Notes under the pieces: model-generated | Database searches by the model: none | The model's input: the letters and a program-made list of their open reading frames with translations, nothing else | Told to the model about the DNA's origin: nothing | Assembly: GCF_000313915.1 (NCBI RefSeq) | Contig: NZ_AMYT01000021.1 | Location: 62,001 to 126,000 of the forward strand | Source: Catellicoccus marimammalium M35/04/3 | Lineage (GTDB): Bacteria > Bacillota > Bacilli > Lactobacillales > Catellicoccaceae | DNA: 64,000 nucleotides | Reading direction: 5' to 3' | Position numbers and translations under genes: made by a program | In this document: positions 8,247 through 16,835 of the stretch, in pieces | Layout: every line of letters starts with the position of its first letter | How positions within the stretch are numbered: the stretch's first letter is position 1

Positions 8247-10105
8247 TGGCAATTCAAGAATTAACTGAACAACTATGTAACCAAATTGCGGCTGGAGAAG
8301 TGATTGAACGTCCTTCTTCTGTTATTAAAGAATTAGTCGAAAATGCGATTGATGCTAAAAGTACTCAAATTGAAGTTCAGTTCCAACAAGCAGGACTCGC
8401 ATTTATGACAGTTATCGATAATGGCGAAGGGATTCCTGCCTCAGAAGTAGAACTGGCATTTCATCGTCATGCGACAAGTAAAATTAAAGATGAGACTGAC
8501 CTTTTTCGAATTAAAACCCTAGGCTTTCGAGGAGAAGCTTTGCCTTCGATTGCTTCTGTAGCGAAAGTAACGTTACAATCAACAGAAAGAGGAGCGACAG
8601 AAGGAAAAGAGATTGTCATTGAAGGCGGAAAAGTATTAGAAGAAAAAAGTGCCGCAGCCCGTCCAGGGACAAAAGTTACAGTTGAAAATCTTTTCTTTAA
8701 TACTCCTGCTCGTTTAAAACACTTGAAAAGCGAACGAACAGAAAAATCTCATATATTACAATTAATGCATCAGTTTTCCTTTGCTCATCCAGAAATTCAG
8801 TTTCGTCTTGTTGAGTGTTTTGGGGATGGAAAACAAAAAGTATTATTCCGCACGGCAGGAAATAGCAAATGGGATCAAATTATGGGCGCAATCTATGGTC
8901 CAGCAATGATGCGCCAAGGCTTTGAAATTCATGCTGAAAATTATGAATTCACTATGGATTGCTTTTTGACCTTGCCTAGTGAAACACGGGCAGATAAACG
9001 AAACTTAGTTTTTGTTTTGAATGGACGAGTAGTAACAAACCCAGCGCTATTGCGTGGAGTATTAGCTGGATACGGAAAAACATTGATGATTCAACGCTAT
9101 CCATTAGGAGTTTTACGTATCCAAACAGACCCGCAATTGCTCGATGTCAATGTGCATCCGACAAAAAAGGAAGTGCGTTTTAGCAAAGAAGAGCGTTGTG
9201 CAGAGTTTGTAGAAGAAGAGATTGCACGTTTTTTACGTCAACAAGAACAAATTCCTACTCTTTCTGGAGAATATCGAAATCAACAGGCAATTCAAGAAGC
9301 TGCTAAAGCAATTGAAGAGGAGTGGGCACTGCCAGAAGATACCCATCCAAAAGAAGAACGAGTGGAAGAGGCTCCTGTATTTTCCACTCCTTCTTGGAAA
9401 GAGGAAATACTTCCTTTAGAATCTGATGTAGAAGACGATACAGAAGAAGTGAAAGAAGTGCACAACGAAAGTGTAAAAGAAGCTCCTGTATCTTCTATTA
9501 AAGAAAAAGAAGAAGTGGTTTTATCTTTACCAAAAATGGAATACTTTGGGCAATTGCACGGTACTTATTTATTTGCACAAGGAGAAGATGGACTTTATAT
9601 CATTGACCAACACGCTGCTCAAGAGCGAATCAAATATGAATATTATCGCAAAGCAATTGTCAACTGGGGACAAGAAAAGCAACAATTAATGATTCCACAT
9701 ATGTTTACTTGTTCTTTAGCTGAAAGTTATCAGTTAGAGGAACGAAAAGAAATATTAGCATCCGTTGGTCTAAGTTTGGAACCTTTTGGCGAAGGAAAAT
9801 GGATCTTACGCGAAATTCCACAATGGATGCAAAAAGAAGAGGCCAATTTCATCGATGAATTGATTTTTTCTGTAATTAATGGCAAAGACTGGACCGTTGA
9901 AAAATTACGCGAAGACACAGCGATTATGATGAGTTGTAAAGGGTCTATTAAAGCGAACCATGCGCTAAGTGAAGCGGAAGCACGATTATTAATTGAACAA
10001 TTAAATGAATGTGAAGAACCGTATCATTGTCCACATGGTCGTCCGGTCATGGTTCATTTACGACCTTATGATATCGAACGCTTATTTAAACGAATTCAAG
10101 ATTAG
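8246..10105 (+). CDS. mutL: DNA mismatch repair protein MutL
   Basis: GHKL ATPase that couples mismatch recognition to strand removal. The 619-residue protein starts MAIQELTEQLCNQIAAGEV with the ATP-lid and NAIDA motif (ELVENAIDAK), GFRGEAL and the TKKEVRF region, then an acidic linker of about 110 residues and the dimerisation/endonuclease domain. The endonuclease motif DQHA-x2-E-x4-E is present (DQHAAQERIKYE) with the C-terminal CPHGRP zinc-site motif, so this should be a nicking MutL, as expected in bacteria lacking MutH. The start was set to the ATG overlapping the mutS stop; the frame is open further upstream but that part lies inside mutS. Confidence 0.97.
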   Translation: MAIQELTEQLCNQIAAGEVIERPSSVIKELVENAIDAKSTQIEVQFQQAGLAFMTVIDNGEGIPASEVELAFHRHATSKIKDETDLFRIKTLGFRGEALPSIASVAKVTLQSTERGATEGKEIVIEGGKVLEEKSAAARPGTKVTVENLFFNTPARLKHLKSERTEKSHILQLMHQFSFAHPEIQFRLVECFGDGKQKVLFRTAGNSKWDQIMGAIYGPAMMRQGFEIHAENYEFTMDCFLTLPSETRADKRNLVFVLNGRVVTNPALLRGVLAGYGKTLMIQRYPLGVLRIQTDPQLLDVNVHPTKKEVRFSKEERCAEFVEEEIARFLRQQEQIPTLSGEYRNQQAIQEAAKAIEEEWALPEDTHPKEERVEEAPVFSTPSWKEEILPLESDVEDDTEEVKEVHNESVKEAPVSSIKEKEEVVLSLPKMEYFGQLHGTYLFAQGEDGLYIIDQHAAQERIKYEYYRKAIVNWGQEKQQLMIPHMFTCSLAESYQLEERKEILASVGLSLEPFGEGKWILREIPQWMQKEEANFIDELIFSVINGKDWTVEKLREDTAIMMSCKGSIKANHALSEAEARLLIEQLNECEEPYHCPHGRPVMVHLRPYDIERLFKRIQD

Positions 10106-10115
10106 AGGAGAAATT

Positions 10116-10691
10116 ATGTACGAATATATTAAAGGAACAGTAACAATGATTACTCCTGGGTATATCGTTGTTGAAACTCAAGGGATTGGCTATAAAATTT
10201 TAGTCCCAAATCCGTATTCTTTTCATCAAGAAGAAGCAGTACAAATCTATATTGAGATGATTGTGCGTGAAGACAGCCATACGCTTTATGGCTTTTTACA
10301 AAAAGAAGAAAAAGAAATTTTCCAAGCTTTATTACAAGTATCAGGAATTGGGCCCAAAAGTGCCTTAGCGATTATGGCTTTTGGGGATTTAAATGGATTA
10401 GTCGCTGCCTTGGAAGAAGAAAATATTACTTATTTGACCCGTTTCCCAGGAGTAGGTAAAAAAACAGCCCAACAAATGATTTTAGACTTGAATGGCAAGT
10501 TATTACCAAAAGAAGAAGTTAAAGCACCGGTCAGTGCTTCTCCTGTAGTAGAAGAAGCAACGAGTGCGTTACAAGCTTTGGGATATAGTGAAAAAGAAGT
10601 GGCTCGTGTAATGAAGAAAATGAAGGATGAGACGTTTACTGATGTTCAAGCTTGCATCAGTCAAGCGCTTCGTTTAATGGTTGAACGCTAA
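10116..10691 (+). CDS. ruvA: Holliday junction branch migration protein RuvA
   Basis: Binds Holliday junctions and loads the RuvB motor. 191 residues: N-terminal OB fold ([20 protein letters not shown]), two helix-hairpin-helix motifs ([16 protein letters not shown] and [18 protein letters not shown]), a flexible linker and the small C-terminal RuvB-binding domain. The ATG at 10116 follows AGAGGAG by a normal distance and is 10 bases after mutL. Its stop overlaps the ruvB start (TAATG). Confidence 0.97.
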   Translation: MYEYIKGTVTMITPGYIVVETQGIGYKILVPNPYSFHQEEAVQIYIEMIVREDSHTLYGFLQKEEKEIFQALLQVSGIGPKSALAIMAFGDLNGLVAALEEENITYLTRFPGVGKKTAQQMILDLNGKLLPKEEVKAPVSASPVVEEATSALQALGYSEKEVARVMKKMKDETFTDVQACISQALRLMVER

Positions 10692-11692
10692 TGGATGAAC
10701 GATTAGTCACTCAAGATTGGTCGATAGAAGATGGAGAAGAAAAAAGTATTCGTCCTTTATCTTTCCAAGAATATATCGGACAAGAAAAATTAAAAGAGGA
10801 ATTAGAAATCTATATTGCGGCCGCAAAACATCGAGATGAGCCCCTTGATCACGTGCTGCTTTATGGACCTCCAGGATTAGGGAAAACTACGATGGCCAAT
10901 ATTATTGCCAATGAATTAGGAGTAGGTTTCCAAGCAACCAGCGGTCCAGCGATTGAAAAATCTGGCGATTTAGTTTCTCTATTAAATGAGCTACAACCAG
11001 GAGATGTGTTGTTTATTGATGAAATTCATCGTTTACCTAAATTAGTCGAAGAAATGCTATATACTGCAATGGAAGACTACTATGTCGATATTATTGCAGG
11101 GCAAGGAGAAATGAGTCATCCGATTCGTTTTCCTGTGCCTCCTTTTACCTTAGTGGGAGCGACTACAAGAGCAGGAATGCTTTCTGCTCCTTTACGCGCT
11201 CGTTTTGGTATTTTAGGGCATATGGAATACTATAGTGAAGAAGAACTAGCTACGATTTTATTCCGTTCAGCAGCGATTTTAGAGACAGAAATTGATTTTC
11301 CAGGCGCAAAAGCATTAGCGTGTCGCTCCCGTGGCACCCCTCGTATCGCCAATCGTTTATTGAAACGAGTGCGTGATTATGCACTAATTCGAGGCGATGG
11401 GATGATTACAGAAGAAATGACACAATCTTCTTTATCTTTATTGGGCATTGATGAAGCAGGATTAGATGCGACCGACCAACAGTTATTAAAAACGTTGATT
11501 GAAGATTATCATGGGGGTCCAGTGGGGATGAAGACGCTAGCGATGAATATTAGCGAAGAGTATGAAACCTTGGAAGATATGTATGAGCCTTATCTTTTAC
11601 AACAAGGATTTTTACAACGTACGCCTCGAGGAAGAATTGCGACAAGAAAGAGCTATGAACATTTTGGTTATCCTTTTCCTGAGGAAGCATAA
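10691..11692 (+). CDS. ruvB: Holliday junction branch migration ATPase RuvB
   Basis: AAA+ hexameric motor that drives branch migration with RuvA. 333 residues: [20 protein letters not shown]-terminal block, Walker [10 protein letters not shown] near residue 59, Walker [28 protein letters not shown] (sensor 1 and arginine finger region) and a C-terminal winged-helix domain ([10 protein letters not shown]). Start is one base inside the ruvA stop. It ends the mutS-mutL-ruvA-ruvB block. Confidence 0.98.
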   Translation: MDERLVTQDWSIEDGEEKSIRPLSFQEYIGQEKLKEELEIYIAAAKHRDEPLDHVLLYGPPGLGKTTMANIIANELGVGFQATSGPAIEKSGDLVSLLNELQPGDVLFIDEIHRLPKLVEEMLYTAMEDYYVDIIAGQGEMSHPIRFPVPPFTLVGATTRAGMLSAPLRARFGILGHMEYYSEEELATILFRSAAILETEIDFPGAKALACRSRGTPRIANRLLKRVRDYALIRGDGMITEEMTQSSLSLLGIDEAGLDATDQQLLKTLIEDYHGGPVGMKTLAMNISEEYETLEDMYEPYLLQQGFLQRTPRGRIATRKSYEHFGYPFPEEA

Positions 11693-11695
11693 TTT

Positions 11696-11724
11696 TTGAA
11701 TTTTTCAAGGGAGTTTCTTATAAT
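11696..11724 (+). promoter_or_regulatory. Promoter of the 60-residue small gene
   Basis: TTGAAT (11696-11701), 17-base spacer, perfect TATAAT (11719-11724), just after the ruvB stop. Confidence 0.8.
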
Positions 11725-11757
11725 AAAAATGTAAGAAATGAAAAGGAGAGATTTAAA

Positions 11758-11940
11758 ATGGAATTGAAAAAAGAATTAGAAACATTGGTGGCTGAAGCGA
11801 AAAAAGAAATGGATCGTTTAGCAGATCGTCGTCAAGAAGAGTTAGGAAACGGTATTAACTACGTTGAAAACGAAATGCAAATCGAACATTTAAAAGGTGA
11901 AATCGAAGGATTACAAGAAGCTATCGATCGTTTAGCTTAA
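11758..11940 (+). CDS. Small charged helical protein, function unknown
   Basis: A 60-residue protein I do not recognise. It is almost entirely predicted helix, rich in Glu, Lys, Arg and Leu, with a heptad-like spacing of hydrophobics (LKKELETLVAEAKKEMDRLA and later EHLKGEIEGLQEAIDRLA), suggesting a short coiled-coil hairpin. There are no cysteines, no membrane segment and no signal peptide. It is clearly a real gene: it has a consensus promoter, an AAGGAGAG ribosome site 8 bases before the ATG and its own terminator, so it forms a monocistronic unit. A role as a small binding or adaptor protein is only a guess. Confidence 0.8.
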   Translation: MELKKELETLVAEAKKEMDRLADRRQEELGNGINYVENEMQIEHLKGEIEGLQEAIDRLA

Positions 11941-11953
11941 TAGAATAAAAGGA

Positions 11954-11984
11954 AGAGTCCAGATGGTTCTGGGCTCTTTTTTTG
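11954..11984 (+). terminator. Terminator after the 60-residue gene
   Basis: 10-bp stem with one G-U pair (11954-11963 with 11968-11977), TGGT loop and a run of seven T. Confidence 0.92.
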
Positions 11985-11988
11985 TCTT

Positions 11989-12017
11989 TTGCCCCTTAGT
12001 TTCCATAATGATATAAT
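11989..12017 (+). promoter_or_regulatory. Promoter of the 92-residue gene and queA
   Basis: TTGCCC (11989-11994), 17-base spacer, TATAAT (12012-12017), immediately after a terminator. Confidence 0.75.
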
Positions 12018-12053
12018 GAACATAATGATTTACAGAAGAAAAGGAGATTGAAG

Positions 12054-12332
12054 ATGACAAAAAAAATTAATGTAGATTTATTAATGGAAGATATTTGTGA
12101 TACTGTCACTGCTTATGAAGATGTCGCAGGAATTATTTTATCTGCACAAGTCGATATGGAAGGTAAAGTAGACCGTGTCGGTATGTTTTTAACTTTTGAT
12201 ACTGTAGAACAAGCATCTTTATATGGTGAATTTGAAGTATTTGACTTTGATTTAGAAGGCGTACAAGTCTTATATGATAAAGTAGTCATGGCCTATGCTC
12301 ACTTAGATGTGAACTTATTAGTACAAAATTAA
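12054..12332 (+). CDS. Conserved-looking small acidic protein, function unknown
   Basis: 92 residues, acidic, no membrane segment or signal; alternating hydrophobic/charged strands ([39 protein letters not shown]) suggest a small alpha/beta fold. I do not recognise the family. The ATG at 12054 was chosen because AAGGAG at 12041-12046 is 7 bases away; a TTG at 12048 is also in frame but too close to that site. It has its own promoter and is 14 bases before queA, so it is likely co-transcribed with it; whether it relates to queuosine is unknown. Confidence 0.75.
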   Translation: MTKKINVDLLMEDICDTVTAYEDVAGIILSAQVDMEGKVDRVGMFLTFDTVEQASLYGEFEVFDFDLEGVQVLYDKVVMAYAHLDVNLLVQN

Positions 12333-12346
12333 GGAAGGTGCGCTTG

Positions 12347-13393
12347 ATGACATTAACAACAGAAGATTTTGATTTTTATTTACCCGATGAATTGATTGCT
12401 CAAACTCCTTTAGAAAATCGTGACCAATCAAGAATGCTTGTATTAGACCCAAATACAGGGGCAGTAGAAGATAAGCATTTTTATGACATCATCGATGAGT
12501 TAAATCCTGGGGATGCTTTAGTAATGAATGACACTCGTGTGTTACCTGCTCGTTTACATGGAGTAAAAACAGAAACTGGTGGACATCTAGAGGTTTTATT
12601 ATTACATAATACAGAAGGCAATGTTTGGGAAACTTTGGTGAAACCTGCGCGTCGTGCAAAAGTTGGAACAAAGATTGACTTTGGAGATGGTCTATTACAA
12701 GCTACTGTCGTAGAAGAATTAGAACATGGTGGACGCATGATTGAATTTTCTTATGATGGCGTCTTTTTAGAAATTTTAGAACAATTAGGAGAAATGCCTT
12801 TACCTCCTTACATTAAAGAACGTCTAGAAGAACAAGACCGTTACCAAACGGTGTATGCGAAAGAAAATGGTTCTGCTGCAGCACCGACAGCAGGATTACA
12901 TTATACGCCAGAATTAATGCAAAAAATTGAAGAAAAAGGTGTAAAAATCGTTTATGTAACCTTGCATGTAGGTCTTGGTACTTTCCGTCCTGTCAGTGTC
13001 GATCAGTTAGAAGACCATGAAATGCATAGCGAATTTTATCGTTTGACACCAGAAGCAGCACAAACCTTAAATGAAGTACGCGATGCAGGAGGAAAAATTG
13101 TCGCTGTAGGAACGACATCCATCCGTACGTTAGAAACGATTGGGACAAAATTTAATGGTGAAATTAAGCCAGATAGTGGGTGGACTAATATCTTTATTTA
13201 TCCAGGATATGAATTTAAAGTAGTAGATGCATTTAATACTAATTTCCATTTACCAAAATCAACATTGGTAATGCTAGTAAGTGCATTTGCTGGGCGAGAA
13301 AATGTATTACATGCTTACCAACATGCGGTAGAAGAAGGATATCGTTTCTTTAGTTTTGGTGATGCGATGTTCGTCCGCCCAAAGAAAAAATAA
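12347..13393 (+). CDS. queA: S-adenosylmethionine:tRNA ribosyltransferase-isomerase
   Basis: Transfers and isomerises the ribosyl group of SAM onto 7-aminomethyl-7-deazaguanine in tRNA, giving epoxyqueuosine at wobble position 34. 348 residues, typical length, with [12 protein letters not shown] at the N-terminus, the [11 protein letters not shown] block, [13 protein letters not shown] and the [17 protein letters not shown] block near the C-terminus. The ATG at 12347 is 8 bases after AAGGAAGG. An upstream in-frame GTG (12338) overlaps that site and was rejected. The partner enzyme tgt lies on the minus strand at 29611. No preQ1 riboswitch was recognised upstream. Confidence 0.97.
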   Translation: MTLTTEDFDFYLPDELIAQTPLENRDQSRMLVLDPNTGAVEDKHFYDIIDELNPGDALVMNDTRVLPARLHGVKTETGGHLEVLLLHNTEGNVWETLVKPARRAKVGTKIDFGDGLLQATVVEELEHGGRMIEFSYDGVFLEILEQLGEMPLPPYIKERLEEQDRYQTVYAKENGSAAAPTAGLHYTPELMQKIEEKGVKIVYVTLHVGLGTFRPVSVDQLEDHEMHSEFYRLTPEAAQTLNEVRDAGGKIVAVGTTSIRTLETIGTKFNGEIKPDSGWTNIFIYPGYEFKVVDAFNTNFHLPKSTLVMLVSAFAGRENVLHAYQHAVEEGYRFFSFGDAMFVRPKKK

Positions 13394-13423
13394 AGCCAAG
13401 TATAGGAAACGAGTATAGGAAAT

Positions 13424-13482
13424 AAAGGAAAAATAATGAAATTGAAAAATGAATAAGAAAGGTTAATATAGAATATATTATG
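13424..13482 (+). promoter_or_regulatory. Leader of the glycosyltransferase gene: six-codon upstream ORF and displaced SD
   Basis: A mini-ORF of six sense codons (ATG at 13436, stop 13454-13456) has a good AAAGGAA site 5 bases upstream (13424-13430). The following glycosyltransferase ATG at 13480 has no ribosome site in the preceding 15 bases; the nearest is AAAGG at 13458-13462, 17 bases away. The gap can form a weak AU-only hairpin (13464-13469 with 13475-13480). A possible TTGAAA (13442-13447), 16 bases, TAATAT (13464-13469) promoter overlaps this region, which would instead give a nearly leaderless mRNA. The two readings are alternatives. Confidence 0.4.
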
Positions 13483-14415
13483 AAGAAATTATCAATTATT
13501 ATTCCTTGTTATAATGAAGAAGAGACAGTCGATTTGTTTTACCAGGGAGTAGAAAAAGTAAAGTCGCAATTGCCAATATCTGTTGAATACGAATATTTGT
13601 TTGTTAATGATGGATCAAAAGATCAAACGTTAGCGCGTTTGCGCGCGTTGCAAAAAGAAGATCCTGAGCAAGTGCATTATCTTTCTTTCTCTCGTAATTT
13701 TGGTAAAGAAGCTGCACTCTATGCTGGATTACAACGTTCTACAGGAGATTACGTAGTTGTAATGGATGCTGATTTACAAGACCCACCAGAAATGTTAATT
13801 GAGATGATGAACTTATTAGAAGAAGATGAAAACTTAGATTGCGTGGGTACACGACGAATGAATCGTGAAGGAGAACCGGTTATTCGTAGTTTTTTTGCTA
13901 ATTGCTTCTATAAGATGATTAATTGGATTTCAGAAACAAAAATGTTGAGTGGTGTGCGTGATTATCGGATGATGCGTCGTCCAATGGTAGATGCAGTATT
14001 GGAACTGACTGAAGTGAATCGTTTTTCTAAAGGAATTTTTAGTTGGGTTGGTTTTGAAACGAAATACTTATCTTATCAAAATGTTGAACGTGTAGCTGGA
14101 GAAACTTCTTGGTCTTTTTGGAGCTTGTTCCGTTATTCCCTAGAAGGGATTGTTAATTTTTCGGATGTTCCTTTAGTTTTATCAACGATTTTAGGATTAA
14201 TTACTTGTCTCGGTGCTTTAATTGGCTTAATTGTAATTATTACAAAAACTTTATTATTTGGTGATCCTACAGCAGGCTGGCCTTCATTAGCTTGTATCGT
14301 GTTATTTATTGGTGGATTACAACTTTTTTGTTTGGGTATTGTTGGTAAGTATATTGGTAAAATTTTTAGTGAAACTAAAAAGCGACCAATTTATATTGTA
14401 AAAGAGGAGAAATAG
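13480..14415 (+). CDS. Polyprenyl-phosphate glycosyltransferase, GtrB/CsbB type
   Basis: GT2-family enzyme expected to move a sugar from a nucleotide sugar onto undecaprenyl phosphate at the cytoplasmic face. 311 residues: N-terminal GT-A domain with LSIIIPCYNEEETV, FVNDGSKDQT, the FSRNFGKEAALYAG block and MDADLQDPPE (metal-binding DAD), then FSKGIFSWVGFET, and two C-terminal transmembrane helices (VPLVLSTILGLITCLGALIG and a second near 275-295) as in GtrB, CsbB and YkcC. With the next gene it resembles the cytoplasmic and extracellular transferases of three-component surface glycosylation systems (CsbB-YfhO in B. subtilis); no GtrA-type flippase is in the window. The target, perhaps a teichoic acid, is inferred. 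Confidence 0.87.
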   Translation: MKKLSIIIPCYNEEETVDLFYQGVEKVKSQLPISVEYEYLFVNDGSKDQTLARLRALQKEDPEQVHYLSFSRNFGKEAALYAGLQRSTGDYVVVMDADLQDPPEMLIEMMNLLEEDENLDCVGTRRMNREGEPVIRSFFANCFYKMINWISETKMLSGVRDYRMMRRPMVDAVLELTEVNRFSKGIFSWVGFETKYLSYQNVERVAGETSWSFWSLFRYSLEGIVNFSDVPLVLSTILGLITCLGALIGLIVIITKTLLFGDPTAGWPSLACIVLFIGGLQLFCLGIVGKYIGKIFSETKKRPIYIVKEEK

Positions 14416-14416
14416 C

Positions 14417-16060
14417 ATGAATGAAAAGAAAAAAACAAAAATTATTTTTCTTTGCTTCCTTTTTTTATCTATATTAATAACGATTGTTCCTATTTTATCT
14501 TCAAAAGAATTAGGAATTGTTCGAGTAAATGACTTTAATTTTCATGCCTCTAGAGTGGAGAGCATGATAAATTTGTGGAAATCGCCAACGAACTTTCGTT
14601 TTTTCCATCAATATGGTGCACCAACTAATTATTGCTATCCTTGGTGGACTCTTGTCCCTTGGTTTTTATTCTATATAATTACTCATAAAATTGTATTGAG
14701 TTATTTTTGTTTTATTGGACTTTTAACACTAATTACATTATGTACTTGTTACTATGTAGCAGTAAAGATTACAAATAAACAGGGAATTGGAATTATTTTC
14801 GCAATTTTCTATTCTTTTTCTTTCTATCGTTTATATAATATTTTTTATCGTTTTGCTATTGGAGAAACAATAGCTATGACATTCCTACCTATTCTTCTTT
14901 ATGCATTATATAAAATTTTATATAAAAAAGAAAATCAATATTGGTTTTTATTGACTATTGCAATGACTTTGACAGCATATACACATTTACTTTCATTATT
15001 ATTTTATACTATTTTTTTAGTTTTATTTTATATTGGAGCTACGTTCATTGGTCAAGTTCATATAAAAGAATGGTGGTCTTTAATTAAGGCAGGAATTTGG
15101 AGTGGGATTTTATCTTTAGGTAGCTTGATACCTATGATTGTAATGTCTGCACAACATAAATTATTTACTCCAGAAAAAGGAGATGTCTATGAAAGGGCAT
15201 TGACAGGAGAAGATTTTATTTTTTCACATTTAGAATTAGTATTCAAAGGTAATCACTATACTATAGGAATTTTTCTTTTTTTATGTGTATTTATTGTATG
15301 TTGGCGTTGGAAAGATTATAACTGGTGGGGGAAAGAATTAATTATTTTTTCTATCTTAGGATTAGTAAGTACAACAAAATTAATTCCTTGGGATAAGATA
15401 CAACCTACTATTTTAGGAAGTATTCAATTTCCTTGGCGATTATTAGTTTTTCCAACATGTTTTATTTCATTATTGATTGCTATTTCTTTTTATAATTTAT
15501 TGAGTAGAAAAAATTTCTACATAATGGTATCTGTATTATATCTGATGGTGAATATAGCAACAATTGTAGAATATTATAGTATTACAGCTAATAAAAATAC
15601 ATTTTATACCCTTCATTCAGAAAAAGTGATACAAAATAGTTTAGTTAATAAATCTAGATGGCTTGGTTCTGGACGAACTGATTATTTTTTAGATAAAAGT
15701 ATCCCTTATTATAAAAATTTTAAAAATCATAGAGTATATATAGATCATCATTTCAAAAAAGTAAAGACTAAAGTCGCAAATAGCCAAATTTTATTCACTA
15801 TTCCATCAGATAAAGAACAAGAAGTAATTCTTCCTGTAGGTGCATATAATTATATGCATGTATGGGTGAACGGAAAACCAACATCTTGGAAAGAAGGGCA
15901 TACAGGTGGTATTAAGATAAAGGTATTTGAAGGAAATCAAAAAGTTTTAGTAAAAGCTAAAAATCCAATTTGGTACCTTCCTTTACAAATTTTTAGTTTT
16001 ATTGGCCTTTTAGGATTTACTATATTCAATATTAAAAAAATTAAAAAAAGAAAGCGTTAA
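14417..16060 (+). CDS. Polytopic membrane protein, YfhO/GT-C-like glycosyltransferase candidate
   Basis: 547 residues with about a dozen hydrophobic segments from residue 8 on and a hydrophilic, probably extracellular C-terminal region (about 400-510) before a last membrane helix. The first outside loop contains VNDFNFHASRVESM, a D-x-FH-x2-R pattern like the acidic catalytic loop of GT-C polyprenyl-sugar-dependent transferases and PTPS-related/YfhO membrane proteins. It starts one base after the upstream GtrB-like gene, whose end supplies the GAGGAG ribosome site. The DNA is noticeably richer in A/T (many ATA, TTT, AAT codons) than neighbours, consistent with an exchangeable surface-modification gene. 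Specific substrate unknown. Confidence 0.7.
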   Translation: MNEKKKTKIIFLCFLFLSILITIVPILSSKELGIVRVNDFNFHASRVESMINLWKSPTNFRFFHQYGAPTNYCYPWWTLVPWFLFYIITHKIVLSYFCFIGLLTLITLCTCYYVAVKITNKQGIGIIFAIFYSFSFYRLYNIFYRFAIGETIAMTFLPILLYALYKILYKKENQYWFLLTIAMTLTAYTHLLSLLFYTIFLVLFYIGATFIGQVHIKEWWSLIKAGIWSGILSLGSLIPMIVMSAQHKLFTPEKGDVYERALTGEDFIFSHLELVFKGNHYTIGIFLFLCVFIVCWRWKDYNWWGKELIIFSILGLVSTTKLIPWDKIQPTILGSIQFPWRLLVFPTCFISLLIAISFYNLLSRKNFYIMVSVLYLMVNIATIVEYYSITANKNTFYTLHSEKVIQNSLVNKSRWLGSGRTDYFLDKSIPYYKNFKNHRVYIDHHFKKVKTKVANSQILFTIPSDKEQEVILPVGAYNYMHVWVNGKPTSWKEGHTGGIKIKVFEGNQKVLVKAKNPIWYLPLQIFSFIGLLGFTIFNIKKIKKRKR

Positions 16061-16066
16061 AAATTA

Positions 16067-16096
16067 GTCAGAAATCCTACGATTTCTGACTTTTTT
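16067..16096 (+). terminator. Terminator after the glycosylation pair
   Basis: Perfect 10-bp stem (16067-16076 with 16081-16090), 4-base loop, six T. Confidence 0.93.
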
Positions 16097-16104
16097 GGTA
16101 TAAT
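16096..16104 (+). promoter_or_regulatory. Extended -10 promoter of rnc
   Basis: TGGTATAAT, a TGn-extended -10, with no convincing -35 box; it overlaps the T run of the preceding terminator. Confidence 0.7.
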
Positions 16105-16137
16105 AGAAGAGAATATATTTTAAAGGAGCTATAGACT

Positions 16138-16833
16138 ATGGAATCGCTCAAACGATTATTACAAGATCAATATCAAATTCAATTTAAAAATGAACGTTTA
16201 TTAAAAGAAGCATTTACCCATTCTTCTTATGCCAATGAGCATCGAGAAGAACAATTACCTTGCAATGAACGTTTAGAATATTTAGGAGATGCCGTGTTAG
16301 AACTGTTGGTATCTACTTATCTTTTTAAAGAATATCCAGAATTACCGGAAGGAAAATTAACTCGTTTTCGTGCGGCTATTGTAAAAGAAGATAGTCTCGC
16401 TTATTTTGCCAAAGAAGTTCATTTTGATGAACATATTTTTCTTGGCAAAGGAGAAGAAAAAGCGAATGGACGTCAACGTCCAGCTTTATTATGTGATTTA
16501 TTCGAAGCTTTTTTAGGGGCGTTATATTTAGACCAAGGGCTAGAAAAAGTCCAAGCCTTTTTAGATCAAGTGATGTTCCCGAAAGTGAAGAGTGGTACGT
16601 TCACTTCTGCCGTTGACTATAAAACAAAATTACAAGAATTATTACAAAAACAAGGTGAAGTGAAAATTCAATATCAACTAGTGGCAGAAGAAGGGCCTGC
16701 CCACAATCGTTCCTTTAAAATGGCTGTTTATTGTGATGGAAACTTATTATCTGTCGGTACAGGAAGAAGTAAAAAACAAGCTGAACAAATTGCTGCACAA
16801 AAAGCAATTCAAGAATGGCAAGAAAGAGGTTAA
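16138..16833 (+). CDS. rnc: Ribonuclease III
   Basis: Double-strand-specific endoribonuclease for rRNA processing and cleavage of structured mRNAs. 231 residues: the RNase III signature NERLEYLGDAVLEL near residue 43-56, downstream catalytic acidic residues in LLCDLFEAFLGALYLD, and a C-terminal dsRNA-binding domain (DYKTKLQELLQKQG to KKQAEQIAAQKAIQ). AAAGGAG precedes the ATG by 9 bases. It heads the rnc-smc-HAD-ftsY transcript, a typical lactic-acid-bacterial order; smc starts two bases after its stop. Confidence 0.97.
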   Translation: MESLKRLLQDQYQIQFKNERLLKEAFTHSSYANEHREEQLPCNERLEYLGDAVLELLVSTYLFKEYPELPEGKLTRFRAAIVKEDSLAYFAKEVHFDEHIFLGKGEEKANGRQRPALLCDLFEAFLGALYLDQGLEKVQAFLDQVMFPKVKSGTFTSAVDYKTKLQELLQKQGEVKIQYQLVAEEGPAHNRSFKMAVYCDGNLLSVGTGRSKKQAEQIAAQKAIQEWQERG

Positions 16834-16835
16834 CC

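Noticed and set aside
12300-12350. preQ1 riboswitch before queA
   Set aside because: No H-type pseudoknot or preQ1-like conserved bases are present; the gap is only 14 bases.
16815-16835. In-frame ATG start for smc seven codons upstream
   Set aside because: It lies inside rnc and adds residues not found in SMC; the TTG at 16836 has AAAGAGG at a normal distance and gives the canonical start.
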